Source of the DNA: Sphingomonas hylomeconis | GTDB lineage: Bacteria > Pseudomonadota > Alphaproteobacteria > Sphingomonadales > Sphingomonadaceae | Assembly (NCBI RefSeq): GCF_025370105.1 | Contig: NZ_JANQBK010000001.1 | Location: forward strand, 186,001-250,000 | Direction: 5' to 3' | DNA: 64,000 nt | Shown here: positions 8,253-17,054 of the stretch, one piece after another | Position numbering within the stretch: position 1 is the stretch's first letter | How the letters are laid out: each line of letters opens with the position of its first letter | Program-made: the position numbers and the translations under genes | Notes under the pieces: model-generated | What the model was told of the DNA's origin: nothing | What the model saw: only the letters and a program-made list of their open reading frames with translations | The model's database searches: none

Positions 8253-9701
8253 CTAGCGCCGCCGGCGGTGGAGCCAGCGGCGGAACAGGCCGCGCTTGCT
8301 GAACCCTTCGAACATCTCCGCCGGGCCTTCAGGATCGAGCACCTCGTTATCCGCCAGCCATTTCTCGACCGCGCTGATATCGGGCACTTCGTACTGGACG
8401 AGGCTGCGCCCGTCGCCGCGCAGGCCCTCGATCGTGGCGATCAGCGACCCCGTCTCGGCGATGCGCGCGTCGACCAGCGCGGGTGCGACGCCGAGATGCT
8501 CGGCGATCAGGCCGTTGCGGATCGTGATGATGCACGCGCGGTCGGCGCCGTGATCGGCATCGATCGTCACGTCGCATTCGGTATCCAGGCGCATCGAGCG
8601 ATTGTTGAAATTGGACGAACCGACACGCAGCACCTCGTCGTCGATCACCAGGATCTTGGCGTGGACGTAGATCGGTTCGCCGCCGGCGGTGACCGGGTGA
8701 TACATGCGCAGCCGCCGATGCACGTCGCGATGCTTGAGCGCCTCGATCAGCCGGGCGCGTGCGGTGTCCATCGCGATCGGCTCGAGCCAGCCCTGCGCGG
8801 TGGTCGGATTGATGATGACGATTTCGGGGCCGTCGGGCTCGTCCAGGCGGCGGGCGATCGCCTCGGCGATCTTGCGCGAGGCGAAATACTGGCTCTCGGC
8901 ATAGATGCTGTGCTTGGCACTGGCGATCAGATCGAGATACAGATTCTCGATCTCGGTCACCGGCGCCCGATCCGGCATTTCCGGTTCGGACCGCGAAATC
9001 GCCACTTCCACGTCGGTAAAATCGACATCGAGTGCGTCGGGCCAGCAGTCGTGCGGTTGCGAGGGCGCAGGGATCGGCTTGCCGCCGGCCAATACCCAGC
9101 GATCGCGGCACAGTTCGCCCAGCGCCTTGGCGACCGGCCCGGCCATCGCGGTGGTTGCGTCGTGCCACGGCTTGTACTGCTTGTGGGTGCCGGGTGAGGT
9201 GCGGTGCGGCTGGTCGTCGAGATGCTCGCGCGTATCCCAGCGCTCGCTGGTCATGTCGATACCGCCGGCAAAGGCTAGGCAATCGTCGATCACGATGATC
9301 TTCTGGTGATGCGACGCACCGAACGGATGATAGCCGTCGAGCTTGGTATGGATGCGCTTGTGCATCATCCATTTGACGACGGTGAAAATCGTCGAGCCGC
9401 GCGCCAGCGTCTTGATCGCGCCGGTATCCCAGCGCAGCGTGTGGACGTGCAGCCCGGGATTTTGCTCGACTAGCCAATAGATGAAATCGCCGATCGTGCG
9501 CGGCGCGCCATCGTCGATATCGCCATCGGGCGCGAGATCGATCCGCGCGTCGAAATCCCAGCCGACCAGCAGAATCTGTGACCGCGCCTTGAGCATCGCG
9601 GCGCGGGCCATCTTGAAATAACGTTCGGCGTCGACGATCACCGTCGCCTGCGTGGCGGATTCGATGCGCCAGCAGTTGCGGCCGGGTTCGAGGACGCTCA
9701 T
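8253..9701 (-). CDS. Phospholipase D-like protein (two HKD motifs)
   Basis: A 482-residue member of the phospholipase D superfamily. Two catalytic HKD motifs are visible: HHQKIIVIDD with FAGGID after it in the first half, and HAKILVIDDE with VGSSNFNNRS after it in the second half. Two such motifs combine into one active site that forms a phosphohistidine intermediate. Unlike classical cardiolipin synthases it has no N-terminal membrane helices, and it begins with MSVLEPGRNCWRI, so it looks like the soluble or peripheral PLD group seen near host-associated or membrane-remodelling genes. The substrate (phospholipid versus other phosphodiester) cannot be decided. It is not clearly in an operon. 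Confidence 0.88.
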   Translation of the reverse strand: MSVLEPGRNCWRIESATQATVIVDAERYFKMARAAMLKARSQILLVGWDFDARIDLAPDGDIDDGAPRTIGDFIYWLVEQNPGLHVHTLRWDTGAIKTLARGSTIFTVVKWMMHKRIHTKLDGYHPFGASHHQKIIVIDDCLAFAGGIDMTSERWDTREHLDDQPHRTSPGTHKQYKPWHDATTAMAGPVAKALGELCRDRWVLAGGKPIPAPSQPHDCWPDALDVDFTDVEVAISRSEPEMPDRAPVTEIENLYLDLIASAKHSIYAESQYFASRKIAEAIARRLDEPDGPEIVIINPTTAQGWLEPIAMDTARARLIEALKHRDVHRRLRMYHPVTAGGEPIYVHAKILVIDDEVLRVGSSNFNNRSMRLDTECDVTIDADHGADRACIITIRNGLIAEHLGVAPALVDARIAETGSLIATIEGLRGDGRSLVQYEVPDISAVEKWLADNEVLDPEGPAEMFEGFSKRGLFRRWLHRRRR

Positions 9702-9760
9702 CGGATGGCGCGCACGGTGGAATGCCCCTTTGTCGGTCGGGCGCGAGCCCGTTTAATGTT

Positions 9761-9789
9761 CGTCATCCCGGACCAGGCCCGGGATGACG
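9761..9789. repeat. Palindrome CGTCATCCCGG
   Basis: Perfect 11-bp arms (CGTCATCCCGG / CCGGGATGACG) with a 7-base loop, just downstream of the accC stop on the minus strand and upstream of the phospholipase D gene. It is a variant of the GTCATCC family. Confidence 0.8.
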
Positions 9790-9810
9790 GCGTGGAGCAG
9801 GCAGGCGCGT

Positions 9811-11160
9811 CTACCCCTGCTTGGCCAACCATTCCTCGAGCCACTTGATCGTATAGTCCCCTGCCTGGAAGTCGGGATCGTCGAGCAGTGCCTGGTGCAG
9901 CGGGATCGTCGTGGTGGGCCCGTCGATGACGAATTCCTCCAGCGCGCGGCGCAGGCGGCGGAGCGCGCCGTTGCGCGTCGTGCCGTAGACGATCAGCTTG
10001 GCGATCATCGAATCATAGTAAGGCGGCACGCGGTAGCCCGTATACAGACCGCTATCGACGCGGACGTGCATCCCGCCGGGCGCATGGAACATCGTCACCA
10101 GGCCGGGCGAGGGGGCGAAGGTGCGCGGATCCTCGGCGTTGATGCGGCATTCGATCGCATGGCCGCGGAACACCACGTCCTGCTGGCGCAAGGTCAGCGG
10201 GCGGCCCTCGGCGATCTGAATCTGCTCGCGGACCAGATCGAGCCCGGTGATCATCTCGGTGACGGGATGCTCAACCTGCAGCCGGGTGTTCATCTCAATG
10301 AAGTAGAATTCGCCGTCTTCCCACAGGAATTCGATCGTGCCGGCACCGCGATAGCCCATGTCGGCCATCGCCTTGCTGCACACCGCCCCCATGCGCTCGC
10401 GGTCTTCCTGACCCAGTACCGGGGAGGGAGCTTCCTCGAGCACCTTCTGATGACGGCGCTGCAGGCTGCAGTCGCGCTCGCCGAGATGAATCGCATTGCC
10501 CTGGCCATCGCCGAACACCTGGAATTCGATGTGCCGAGGATTGCCGAGATACTTTTCCATATAGACGGTGGCGTCGCCGAACGCCGCCTTGGCCTCGCTG
10601 CCGGCCTGGCTCATCAGCGTCTCGAGCTGATCCTCGGACGTGCACACCTTCATGCCGCGCCCGCCGCCGCCCGAGGCGGCCTTGATGATCACCGGATAGC
10701 CAATCCGCTCGGCGATCTGCTTCGCTTCGGCAATGTCGCTGATCGCGCCATCCGACCCGGGGACGAGCGGCAGGCCGAGCCGCCCGGCGGTGCGCTTGGC
10801 CTCAACCTTGTCGCCCATCGTGACGATATGCTCGGGCTTGGGCCCGACGAAGATGATGCCGTGCGCCTCGACGATCTCGGCGAACTTGGCGTTCTCCGAG
10901 AGAAAGCCGTAGCCGGGATGGATCGCGTCGGCACCGCTGATCTCGGCCGCCGAGATGATATTGGCGATGTTGAGATAGGATTCCGTCGCGGCCGGCGGGC
11001 CGATGCAGATCGCCTGATCGGCGAGACGCACGTGCATCGCATCGGCATCCGCCGTGCTGTGCACCGCGACCGTCTCGATGCCCATTTCGTGGCACGCGCG
11101 GTGGATGCGGAGCGCAATCTCGCCGCGATTGGCGATCAGCAGTTTCTTGATCTTGGGCAT
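9811..11160 (-). CDS. accC: Biotin carboxylase subunit of acetyl-CoA carboxylase
   Basis: A 449-residue ATP-grasp enzyme that carboxylates biotin on AccB with bicarbonate and ATP, the first half-reaction of fatty acid synthesis. The N-terminal biotin carboxylase domain begins [13 protein letters not shown]; the glycine-rich ATP-binding loop [13 protein letters not shown] is near residue 165, and the signature [13 protein letters not shown] is near residue 295. The length equals that of the family. It begins 5 bp after accB, and aroQ precedes accB in the same direction, the conserved alphaproteobacterial order aroQ-accB-accC. Confidence 0.97.
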   Translation of the reverse strand: MPKIKKLLIANRGEIALRIHRACHEMGIETVAVHSTADADAMHVRLADQAICIGPPAATESYLNIANIISAAEISGADAIHPGYGFLSENAKFAEIVEAHGIIFVGPKPEHIVTMGDKVEAKRTAGRLGLPLVPGSDGAISDIAEAKQIAERIGYPVIIKAASGGGGRGMKVCTSEDQLETLMSQAGSEAKAAFGDATVYMEKYLGNPRHIEFQVFGDGQGNAIHLGERDCSLQRRHQKVLEEAPSPVLGQEDRERMGAVCSKAMADMGYRGAGTIEFLWEDGEFYFIEMNTRLQVEHPVTEMITGLDLVREQIQIAEGRPLTLRQQDVVFRGHAIECRINAEDPRTFAPSPGLVTMFHAPGGMHVRVDSGLYTGYRVPPYYDSMIAKLIVYGTTRNGALRRLRRALEEFVIDGPTTTIPLHQALLDDPDFQAGDYTIKWLEEWLAKQG

Positions 11161-11165
11161 CGGGG

Positions 11166-11648
11166 TTACGCGACCACCACGAGCGGCTGGTCGAATTCGA
11201 CCGGCTGCTTGTCCTGCACCAGGATCGCGGTGACCGTGCCGGCGGAGGGCGCGAGGATCGGGTTCATCACCTTCATCGCCTCGACGATCAGCAGCGTGTC
11301 GCCGGCGGCAACCTTGTCACCCACGGCAACGAACGGCTTGGCGGTCGGATCGGACGACAGATAGGCAGTGCCGACCATCGGCGACTTGACCGCATCGGTC
11401 GGGATCGCGGCCGGCGCGGGATCGCTGGCGACGGGCGTGCTGGCGCTGGCCAGCGGCGTCGGCGCGGGCGCATAATGCAGCGGCGCGGCGACCGGCGCGG
11501 CGGCCGCGGCCTTGCGGGCGATGCGGATCTTGCGCCCGCCATCCTCGACCTCGATCTCGGTCAGGCTGGTATCGTCGAGCAGTTGGGCAAGTTGGCGCAC
11601 CAGATCGACATCGATCCGCATGGCGTCGTTTTGATTAGTATCGGTCAT
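11166..11648 (-). CDS. accB: Biotin carboxyl carrier protein
   Basis: A 160-residue carrier subunit of acetyl-CoA carboxylase. The C-terminal biotinyl domain contains EAMKVMNPI with the biotin acceptor Lys126. It is preceded by an Ala/Pro-rich swinging linker (residues 47-85) and a short N-terminal region ([17 protein letters not shown]) that contacts AccC. The CoA carboxyltransferase genes accA and accD are not in the window. Its stop is 5 bp before accC, so the two are translationally linked, which fits their fixed stoichiometry. Confidence 0.96.
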   Translation of the reverse strand: MTDTNQNDAMRIDVDLVRQLAQLLDDTSLTEIEVEDGGRKIRIARKAAAAAPVAAPLHYAPAPTPLASASTPVASDPAPAAIPTDAVKSPMVGTAYLSSDPTAKPFVAVGDKVAAGDTLLIVEAMKVMNPILAPSAGTVTAILVQDKQPVEFDQPLVVVA

Positions 11649-11703
11649 GCGACCCTGAACTCCTTATACGGGAACCCCATTCCCTTTATCGGGCCGCGTC
11701 CTG

Positions 11704-12138
11704 TCAGAGACGCGCGGCGGCTTCAAGCGCAAGGACATAGGAAAGCGCGCCGAAGCCGGCGATGGTTCCCTTGGCGGCCTTGCTGATATGGCTGTGGTGA
11801 CGGAAGCGTTCCCGCGCGTGCGGGTTGGACAGATGCACTTCGATCACCGGCGTGACGATCGCCTTCATCGCATCGAGAATCGCGATCGAGCTGTGCGTGT
11901 ACGCCCCGGCATTGAGGATCACCGCCCGCGCGCCCTCGGCCTGCGCCTCGTGCAGCCAATCGACCAGATGGCCTTCGTGGTTGGACTGGCGCATGTCGAT
12001 CCGCAGATCGAGCTCGCGCGCGCGATCCTCGAGCATGCCGGCAATATCGTCGAGCGTGTCGTCGCCGTAGATTTCGGGCTCGCGCAGGCCGAGCAGATTG
12101 AGGTTCGGGCCGTTGAGCACGTAGATGGTGTTGGTCAC
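11704..12138 (-). CDS. aroQ: Type II 3-dehydroquinate dehydratase
   Basis: A 144-residue dodecameric enzyme of the shikimate pathway that converts 3-dehydroquinate to 3-dehydroshikimate. Visible signatures are NGPNLNLLG at the N-terminus (followed by the catalytic Tyr in EIYG), [15 protein letters not shown] in the middle, and [17 protein letters not shown], which carries the active-site His and Arg. It is the first gene of the aroQ-accB-accC operon, 55 bp before accB. It is divergent from thiSG, with a 97-bp spacer that must hold both promoters. Confidence 0.96.
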   Translation of the reverse strand: MTNTIYVLNGPNLNLLGLREPEIYGDDTLDDIAGMLEDRARELDLRIDMRQSNHEGHLVDWLHEAQAEGARAVILNAGAYTHSSIAILDAMKAIVTPVIEVHLSNPHARERFRHHSHISKAAKGTIAGFGALSYVLALEAAARL

Positions 12139-12235
12139 GGGCGGCTTTCGATTGAAGGTGCGTCGCTCGCAACCCTATATGACTGGGACGGGCCGACCAA
12201 CCCCTGGGCGTCGGCGCGGCTATACGGAGAATGAT

Positions 12236-13240
12236 GTGCACAGCGACGGAACGGTATCGATCACGGTCAATGGCGAGCACAAGCGGGTGCGCAGCGGGCT
12301 TTCCATCGCCGAGCTCGCAGCGGAACTGGGGCTGGTGCCGGAGAAGGTGGCAGTGGAGCGTAATGCCGAGATCGTGCCGCGCTCGACGCTGGCCGACGTG
12401 ATCGTCGAGGATGCCGACGAACTGGAGATCGTCCATTTCGTCGGCGGCGGCGATCATCTCGCCGCGCTCAAGCCCGATCAATGGACGGTCGCTGGCAAGA
12501 CCTTCACCTCGCGGCTGATCGTCGGCACCGGCAAGTATAAGGATTTCGCGCAGAATGCGGCGGCGGTGGCGGCATCGGGGGCGGAGATCGTGACGGTCGC
12601 GGTGCGCCGCGTGAACATCAGCGACCGCAATGCGCCGATGCTGACCGACTTCATCGATCCCAAGAAGATCACCTATCTGCCCAATACCGCGGGCTGCTTC
12701 GACGCCGAATCCGCCATCCGCACGCTGCGCCTGGCGCGCGAGGCGGGCGGCTGGGAACTGGTCAAGCTCGAGGTGCTGGGCGAGGCCAAGACGCTGTATC
12801 CCGACATGGTCGAGACGCTGCGCGCGTGCGAGATCCTCGCCAATGAAGGATTCAAGCCGATGGTGTACTGCGTCGACGATCCGATCGCCGCCAAGCGGCT
12901 GGAGAATGTCGGCGCGGTGGCGATCATGCCGCTCGGTGCGCCGATCGGCTCCGGGCTCGGCATCCAGAACAAGGTGACGATCCGGCTGATCGTCGAAGGC
13001 GCAAGCGTCCCGGTGCTGGTCGATGCCGGGGTGGGCACCGCGTCCGATGCGGCGGCGGCGATGGAACTGGGCTGTGACGGGGTGCTGATGAACACGGCGA
13101 TCGCCGAAGCGAAGGATCCGGTGCTGATGGCGGCGGCGATGAAGGCCGGGGTGGAAAGCGGCCGGATGGCGTACCGCGCCGGCCGGATGGGCAAGCGCAT
13201 GTACGCCGATCCGTCGAGCCCGCTCAGTGGCCTGATCTGA
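12236..13240 (+). CDS. thiSG: ThiS-ThiG fusion: sulfur carrier and thiazole synthase
   Basis: A 334-residue fusion. Residues 1-72 form the ThiS ubiquitin-like sulfur carrier, ending in GGG at 70-72. From about residue 82 the ThiG TIM barrel begins ([19 protein letters not shown]), with the substrate-binding lysine in VKLEVLGE and the phosphate-site PLGAPIGSG. ThiG forms the thiazole ring of thiamine from deoxyxylulose phosphate, dehydroglycine and ThiS-thiocarboxylate. Start GTG 12236 has GGAG six bases upstream; the longer frame has no better site. The odd point is that free ThiS needs a C-terminal glycine, yet here that glycine is internal, so cleavage or a different chemistry is needed. 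No TPP riboswitch is evident upstream. Confidence 0.93.
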   Translation: MHSDGTVSITVNGEHKRVRSGLSIAELAAELGLVPEKVAVERNAEIVPRSTLADVIVEDADELEIVHFVGGGDHLAALKPDQWTVAGKTFTSRLIVGTGKYKDFAQNAAAVAASGAEIVTVAVRRVNISDRNAPMLTDFIDPKKITYLPNTAGCFDAESAIRTLRLAREAGGWELVKLEVLGEAKTLYPDMVETLRACEILANEGFKPMVYCVDDPIAAKRLENVGAVAIMPLGAPIGSGLGIQNKVTIRLIVEGASVPVLVDAGVGTASDAAAAMELGCDGVLMNTAIAEAKDPVLMAAAMKAGVESGRMAYRAGRMGKRMYADPSSPLSGLI

Positions 13241-13268
13241 AGGTAGAGGGGCAGGGAAGGCCGCGCAC

Positions 13269-13293
13269 GGAACCGCGCCGCTGCCCGACCGTT
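13269..13293 (+). promoter_or_regulatory. EcfG-type general-stress promoter for csbD
   Basis: GGAAC-N16-CGTT, an exact match to the EcfG (general stress response) promoter of alphaproteobacteria. The -10 element ends 57 bp upstream of the csbD start, leaving a leader of about 50 nt. Confidence 0.8.
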
Positions 13294-13350
13294 TTATCTC
13301 GCAGAACCGATCATGCCATGATGCGGCGCCGGTCGGGATGGAGACGGATC

Positions 13351-13521
13351 ATGGGCGAGCTCACCGACAAGATCAAAGGCAATGTCAACGAAGCCATCGG
13401 CAAGGTGAAGCAGCACAGCGACGATCCCGCGACGCGGGATGAGGGCGCGGCGCAGGAAACCGAAGGCAAGGGCGAGCAGGTCAAGGGCAAGATCAAGGGC
13501 ATGCTCGGCGACGATATCTGA
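13351..13521 (+). CDS. CsbD family stress protein
   Basis: A 56-residue, highly charged hydrophilic protein (MGELTDKIKGNVNEAIGKVKQ at the start; EGKGEQVKGKIKGMLGDD at the end). The helical DKIKGxxxExxGKxKxxxG pattern is that of the CsbD family, which is general-stress induced in many bacteria; the molecular role is unknown. ATG 13351 is chosen over 13318 because GGAG sits about eight bases upstream and family members begin here. A perfect EcfG-type promoter is upstream and a strong terminator is downstream, so it is a single-gene stress unit. Confidence 0.9.
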   Translation: MGELTDKIKGNVNEAIGKVKQHSDDPATRDEGAAQETEGKGEQVKGKIKGMLGDDI

Positions 13522-13539
13522 CGCGATCGTCATTTTTCG

Positions 13540-13575
13540 AAAAGGGCCGTGCCGGGCGACCGGTGCGGCCCTTTT
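13540..13575 (+). terminator. csbD terminator
   Basis: A hairpin AAAAGGGCCG...CGGCCCTTTT, 18 bp after the csbD stop and ending in a T-run, a typical intrinsic terminator. Confidence 0.85.
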
Positions 13576-13635
13576 GCCATGCGACCGACGCGGCGACGTT
13601 GACAGGCGGCGGCGGGCAGTGACACCTTCGCGGTC

Positions 13636-14634
13636 ATGAGCAATCGCAGCGGCCGTGTCGCCGGCGTCGTCAAATGGCTTGCCGTCGCGGCGCTCGCGCT
13701 GACCGCAGGGGCGTCGGCGCAATATCAGGCGCCGCAGCATACCCAGCCAGCCCCGTTCATGGCCGCGCTGCCGCCCGAGGTTTCCGCCTATCTTGCCGAT
13801 CTCGGCTTGAGCTCCGAGCGCGACCGCGACGCCGCCTGGACCTTGGCCGAGCACCGCCGCGTCGACCGGGCGCTGGCCGCGCTGCAGCCGCAGCGCACCG
13901 GCATCGTCGATGCCTATGTCATGGCGATCGCGCTCGATAGCGATCCGGTATTCGGCCGCGAGGCGCGCGAGGCGGGCAGGGTGCTCAGCCGGCGCTACGA
14001 TGCGGCGGGGCGGACGATCGTACTGGCGGGCACGGATGGTTCGGCAGCGAGCAGTCTGCCGCGTGGGTCGCCGGATACACTTGCCTTGGCGTTGGCACGG
14101 ATCGCCGAACTGATGGACCCGAAGGAGGACGTGCTGGTCCTCTACACCACCAGCCACGGTGCGCCGATCGGCATTGTGTATAACGATGCTGACCAGGGCT
14201 TTGGCATGATCTCGCCCCAACGCCTATGGGCGATGCTCGGCAAGCTCGGCATCGAACGGCGCATGGTGCTGATCAGCGCCTGCTATTCGGGCGTGTTCGT
14301 GCCGCTGCTTGCCAGTGAGGACAGCGTGGTGATTACCGCCTCATCGGCCGATCGCACCTCGTTCGGCTGCCAGGCGGACAATGACTGGACCTTTTTCGGG
14401 GATGCGCTGATCAACCATGCGCTGCGCAAGGCGCAGCCGATCGGCGCCGCGGGGACCGAGGCGGTCGGGCTGATCGGCGCGTGGGAGGCGCAAGGCAAGC
14501 TGACGCCGTCCCAGCCGCAGGTATCGATCGGATCGCGGACCGGCGCGTGGCTGGCGGCGTTGGATGCGCGTGGGCCGAAGGCGACGAGCATGCCGGTGGG
14601 GCGACCGGCGGTATCGATGCTGGACGGGAAGTAG
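13636..14634 (+). CDS. C13 (legumain/caspase-like) family peptidase, exported
   Basis: A 332-residue protein with an N-terminal signal peptide (hydrophobic stretch about residues 12-28, with ASA-Q as the likely cleavage site). The peptidase C13 dyad is visible: His174 in YTTSHG and Cys216 in SACYSG, each at the end of a hydrophobic strand as in caspase/legumain folds. Bacterial C13 homologues are secreted or periplasmic cysteine peptidases of mostly unknown substrate, usually Asn- or Asp-specific in eukaryotes. The gene lies between two genes with EcfG-type promoters; its own upstream region has TTGACA at 13599 but a poor -10. The biological substrate is unknown. Confidence 0.85.
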   Translation: MSNRSGRVAGVVKWLAVAALALTAGASAQYQAPQHTQPAPFMAALPPEVSAYLADLGLSSERDRDAAWTLAEHRRVDRALAALQPQRTGIVDAYVMAIALDSDPVFGREAREAGRVLSRRYDAAGRTIVLAGTDGSAASSLPRGSPDTLALALARIAELMDPKEDVLVLYTTSHGAPIGIVYNDADQGFGMISPQRLWAMLGKLGIERRMVLISACYSGVFVPLLASEDSVVITASSADRTSFGCQADNDWTFFGDALINHALRKAQPIGAAGTEAVGLIGAWEAQGKLTPSQPQVSIGSRTGAWLAALDARGPKATSMPVGRPAVSMLDGK

Positions 14635-14685
14635 GCGGGTAGCGGACGCGTGGCGGGGCAACCTGCCTAATTCATCCGTCTGACG

Positions 14686-14710
14686 GGAACCCGCCGGGCA
14701 AAACGCCGTT
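14686..14710 (+). promoter_or_regulatory. EcfG-type promoter directly before the ClpP-like start
   Basis: GGAAC-N16-CGTT, exact. Only eight bases separate the CGTT element from ATG 14719, so the transcript should start at or within a few bases of the initiation codon. Confidence 0.78.
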
Positions 14711-14718
14711 CGCGCCTC

Positions 14719-15282
14719 ATGGCCACGCAAACCAAATATCCGCTTCTCGCCAAGCCGCATATCCGCCTGTCCGGCCCGGTCGATCAGTTGATGTACCAGA
14801 GCTTCCGGGAACAGCTCGATGCGTGCCCGGACGACGGCACGTTGGTCGTCGCGCTGACCACGCTGGGCGGCGATCCCGAGGTCGCACGGACGATGGCGGA
14901 CGATATCCGGCTGCTCGAGGAGCATGACGGGCGCGAGATCCTGTTTCTCGGCAAGGTAGCGGTCTATTCCGCCGGCGCGACGTTCATGGCGGCGTTTCCG
15001 GTCCACCGGCGCTTCCTCACGCGGCATACGCGGCTGATGATCCACGAACGCGGGATTTCCAAGCAGATCAATCTCGACGGCCCGCTGCGCATGGTGGTCG
15101 CGTCGATCAAGGCGGCGCTCCACGAGGTCGAGCATTCGATCGAGATCGAGGAAGAGGGCTTCCGCGATATCGTCAACGGCAGCAAGGTCGAGTTCGAGGA
15201 CCTGCGCGAGAAAGCGCCGTCCAACTGGTATATCGAAGCCGAGCAGGCGCGGGACCTTGGGTTGGTGCTGGACGTGATCTAG
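14719..15282 (+). CDS. ClpP-like serine peptidase family protein
   Basis: A 187-residue protein with the ClpP/crotonase fold. Ser84 lies in VYSAGATFM and His109 in RLMIHERG, the two ClpP catalytic positions. In the third position, the RD-F/R-F-L-S context of true ClpP is replaced by SNWYIEA, so the catalytic Asp appears to be Asn169. It is shorter than E. coli ClpP and lacks its hydrophobic ClpX/A docking pattern as far as I can judge. No ATPase is adjacent. Its EcfG-type promoter is almost touching the start, so the message is probably leaderless and stress induced. It may be a stand-alone peptidase or an inactive scaffold. Confidence 0.82.
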   Translation: MATQTKYPLLAKPHIRLSGPVDQLMYQSFREQLDACPDDGTLVVALTTLGGDPEVARTMADDIRLLEEHDGREILFLGKVAVYSAGATFMAAFPVHRRFLTRHTRLMIHERGISKQINLDGPLRMVVASIKAALHEVEHSIEIEEEGFRDIVNGSKVEFEDLREKAPSNWYIEAEQARDLGLVLDVI

Positions 15283-15502
15283 GCGCGGCGCGCACACCGC
15301 ACCGCACCGCACCGGTTGAAAGCGAGGCTGCCGGTCGCCAGATGAAAGGAACGCTGCGCCGCAAGTCATTCGACGCGCTTCCCTGGTCCGCACGACAGCG
15401 CTGGCCGACCTCCCCGCCTCGGGGGCCAACAAGGGGTTGCGCTGCGAGTGCGAAAGGCATAGCCGAACCTGCGATTGTCTATCGCCTCAGGGACCGTACA
15501 GC

Positions 15503-16288
15503 ATGGCCGAATTCTCGCTGCCCAAGAACAGCATCGTCTCGAAGAAGGGCAAGGTCCACAAAGCCGCTGCCGACGCCAAACGGGTCAAGAATTTCAAGGT
15601 CTATCGTTACGATCCCGATACGGCGGAAAATCCGCGCTACGACACGTTCGAAATCGATCAGGACAATTGCGGTCCGATGGTGCTCGATGCGCTGATCAAG
15701 ATGAAATCCGAGCAGGATAGCTCGCTGACCTTCCGCCGCTCGTGCCGCGAGGGGATCTGCGGGTCGTGCTCGATGAACATCGACGGCAAGAACGGCCTCG
15801 CCTGCACGACCGCGATGGACGACGTGAAGGGCGACATCACGATCACGCCGCTGCCGCACATGGAAGTGATCAAGGACCTGGTCCCCGATTTCACGCACTT
15901 CTACGCGCAGTACAGCTCGATCAAGCCGTGGCTGCAGACCGTCACGCCGCCGCCCTCGGGCAAGGAGCGGCTGCAGTCGCCGGAGGATCGCGAGAAGCTC
16001 GACGGGCTGTACGAGTGCATCCTGTGCGCCTGCTGCTCCACCTCGTGCCCGTCTTACTGGTGGAACAGCGACAAGTTCCTCGGCCCGGCGATCCTGTTGC
16101 AGGCCTATCGCTGGCTCGCCGACAGCCGCGACGAGATGACCGGCGAGCGGCTCGACGAGCTCGAGGATCCGTTCCGCCTGTATCGCTGCCACACGATCAT
16201 GAACTGCGCGAATGTCTGCCCCAAGGGGCTGAACCCGGCGAAGGCGATCGCCGAGATCAAGAAGATGGAAGTCGAACGCGTCGTTTGA
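15503..16288 (+). CDS. sdhB: Succinate dehydrogenase iron-sulfur subunit
   Basis: A 261-residue subunit of complex II that carries electrons from FAD to ubiquinone. The N-terminal plant-type ferredoxin domain has CREGICGSC (2Fe-2S), and the C-terminal domain has [12 protein letters not shown] and [17 protein letters not shown] (4Fe-4S and 3Fe-4S ligands). ATG 15503 is chosen because [10 protein letters not shown] is the usual start of alphaproteobacterial SdhB; the upstream in-frame extension is Cys/Arg-rich and unlikely. sdhC, sdhD and sdhA are not adjacent, so sdhB is separated from the rest of its operon here. The 220-bp region before it contains GCACC direct repeats (about 15291-15311) but no motif I can name. 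Confidence 0.95.
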   Translation: MAEFSLPKNSIVSKKGKVHKAAADAKRVKNFKVYRYDPDTAENPRYDTFEIDQDNCGPMVLDALIKMKSEQDSSLTFRRSCREGICGSCSMNIDGKNGLACTTAMDDVKGDITITPLPHMEVIKDLVPDFTHFYAQYSSIKPWLQTVTPPPSGKERLQSPEDREKLDGLYECILCACCSTSCPSYWWNSDKFLGPAILLQAYRWLADSRDEMTGERLDELEDPFRLYRCHTIMNCANVCPKGLNPAKAIAEIKKMEVERVV

Positions 16289-16323
16289 GCGTTGAATCGG
16301 GCGGGCGCGTTGCCTCACCACTG

Positions 16324-16414
16324 CCGTCATCCTGACGAAAGTCAGGATCCATCGCGCCTCCGGGACAATTGGACGTGGGGCACTATGGATCCTGAATCGA
16401 GTTCAGGGTGACGG
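16324..16414. repeat. Composite inverted repeat, GTCATCCTGA family
   Basis: Outer arms CCGTCATCCTGA (16324-16335) and TCAGGGTGACGG (16403-16414) pair with one mismatch. The left arm also forms a local hairpin (CATCCTGAC-GAAA-GTCAGGAT) and the right arm another (GGATCCTGAA / TTCAGG). The element fills most of the gap between sdhB and the thioesterase gene and could fold as one long cruciform or as two hairpins. Confidence 0.75.
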
Positions 16415-16456
16415 TAATGGGGCGGGGGTGTCTGCCACAAGGAGGGATCGCCGCGC

Positions 16457-16927
16457 TTGTCTGAACCCACCATCCCTGCCTTCACCTACGAAGACTCCCC
16501 CACCGAGCCCGGCTGGAAAAGTTGGGCGTTCCGTGATCCGACCCGCTTCAACGGCTTTCTCGAGCCGCTGCTCGTCAAGGTCGAGGGCGATATCGCGCGC
16601 GTGCGGATGACGCCGCTGCACCAGCATTCCAACATGCGCGACAATATGCACGGCGGCGCGCTGCTCGGCTTCATGGATGTGGCGCTTTTTGCGGCGGCGC
16701 GCGGACTGGGGGCGTTGCAGGCGGGCGGGGCGGTGACGCTCGATCTGTCGGCGCAGTTCATCGGCGGCGGGCAGATCGGCGCGCCGATCGAGGCGCGTGT
16801 CGAATTGTTGCGCGAGACCAAACGGATGTTGTTCCTGCGCGGGCTCATCGTGCAGGAGGGACAGCCGACGATCGCCAGCTTCACGGGGACGCTGCGTAAA
16901 TCCTCGCCGCCGGCAGGATTGGCGTGA
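16457..16927 (+). CDS. PaaI/hotdog-fold thioesterase
   Basis: A 156-residue hotdog-fold protein of the PaaI/4HBT acyl-CoA thioesterase family. The core motif HSNMRDNMHGGALLGFMDV resembles the conserved N-x-x-G-x-x-HGG-x-x-x-x-x-D/M pattern, followed by the strands VTLDLSAQFIGGGQIG and ASFTGTLR. The start is TTG 16457 with GGAGGG about 10 bases upstream; no ATG is suitably placed. Such enzymes hydrolyse phenylacetyl- or other acyl-CoA thioesters; the actual substrate is unknown. It is followed by the large inverted repeat that precedes zapE. Confidence 0.85.
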   Translation: MSEPTIPAFTYEDSPTEPGWKSWAFRDPTRFNGFLEPLLVKVEGDIARVRMTPLHQHSNMRDNMHGGALLGFMDVALFAAARGLGALQAGGAVTLDLSAQFIGGGQIGAPIEARVELLRETKRMLFLRGLIVQEGQPTIASFTGTLRKSSPPAGLA

Positions 16928-16941
16928 CACCTGCCCACAAG

Positions 16942-17051
16942 GCGCTTCCCCGGCGGACGCCGGGGTCCAGTCGTGCTGTCAGAGGTAAGATCCCGCTACG
17001 CCAGCCAACCATCGTCTCCCAACTGGACCCCGGCGTCCGCCGGGGAAGCGC
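16942..17051. repeat. Long inverted repeat with 30-bp perfect arms before zapE
   Basis: The left arm at 16942-16971 and the right arm at 17022-17051 are exact reverse complements over 30 bp, separated by 50 bp. Each arm contains a smaller hairpin (CCCCGGCG / CGCCGGGG). The right arm ends 3 bp before the zapE start codon and holds the only plausible ribosome site (GGGGAAG). Related elements are at 23861-23965 and 25231-25339. Confidence 0.92.
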
Positions 17052-17054
17052 ACT

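Noticed and set aside
12139..12235. TPP riboswitch searched for before thiSG
   Set aside because: The 97-bp region has no CUGAGA-type box and is too short for a complete aptamer plus promoter.
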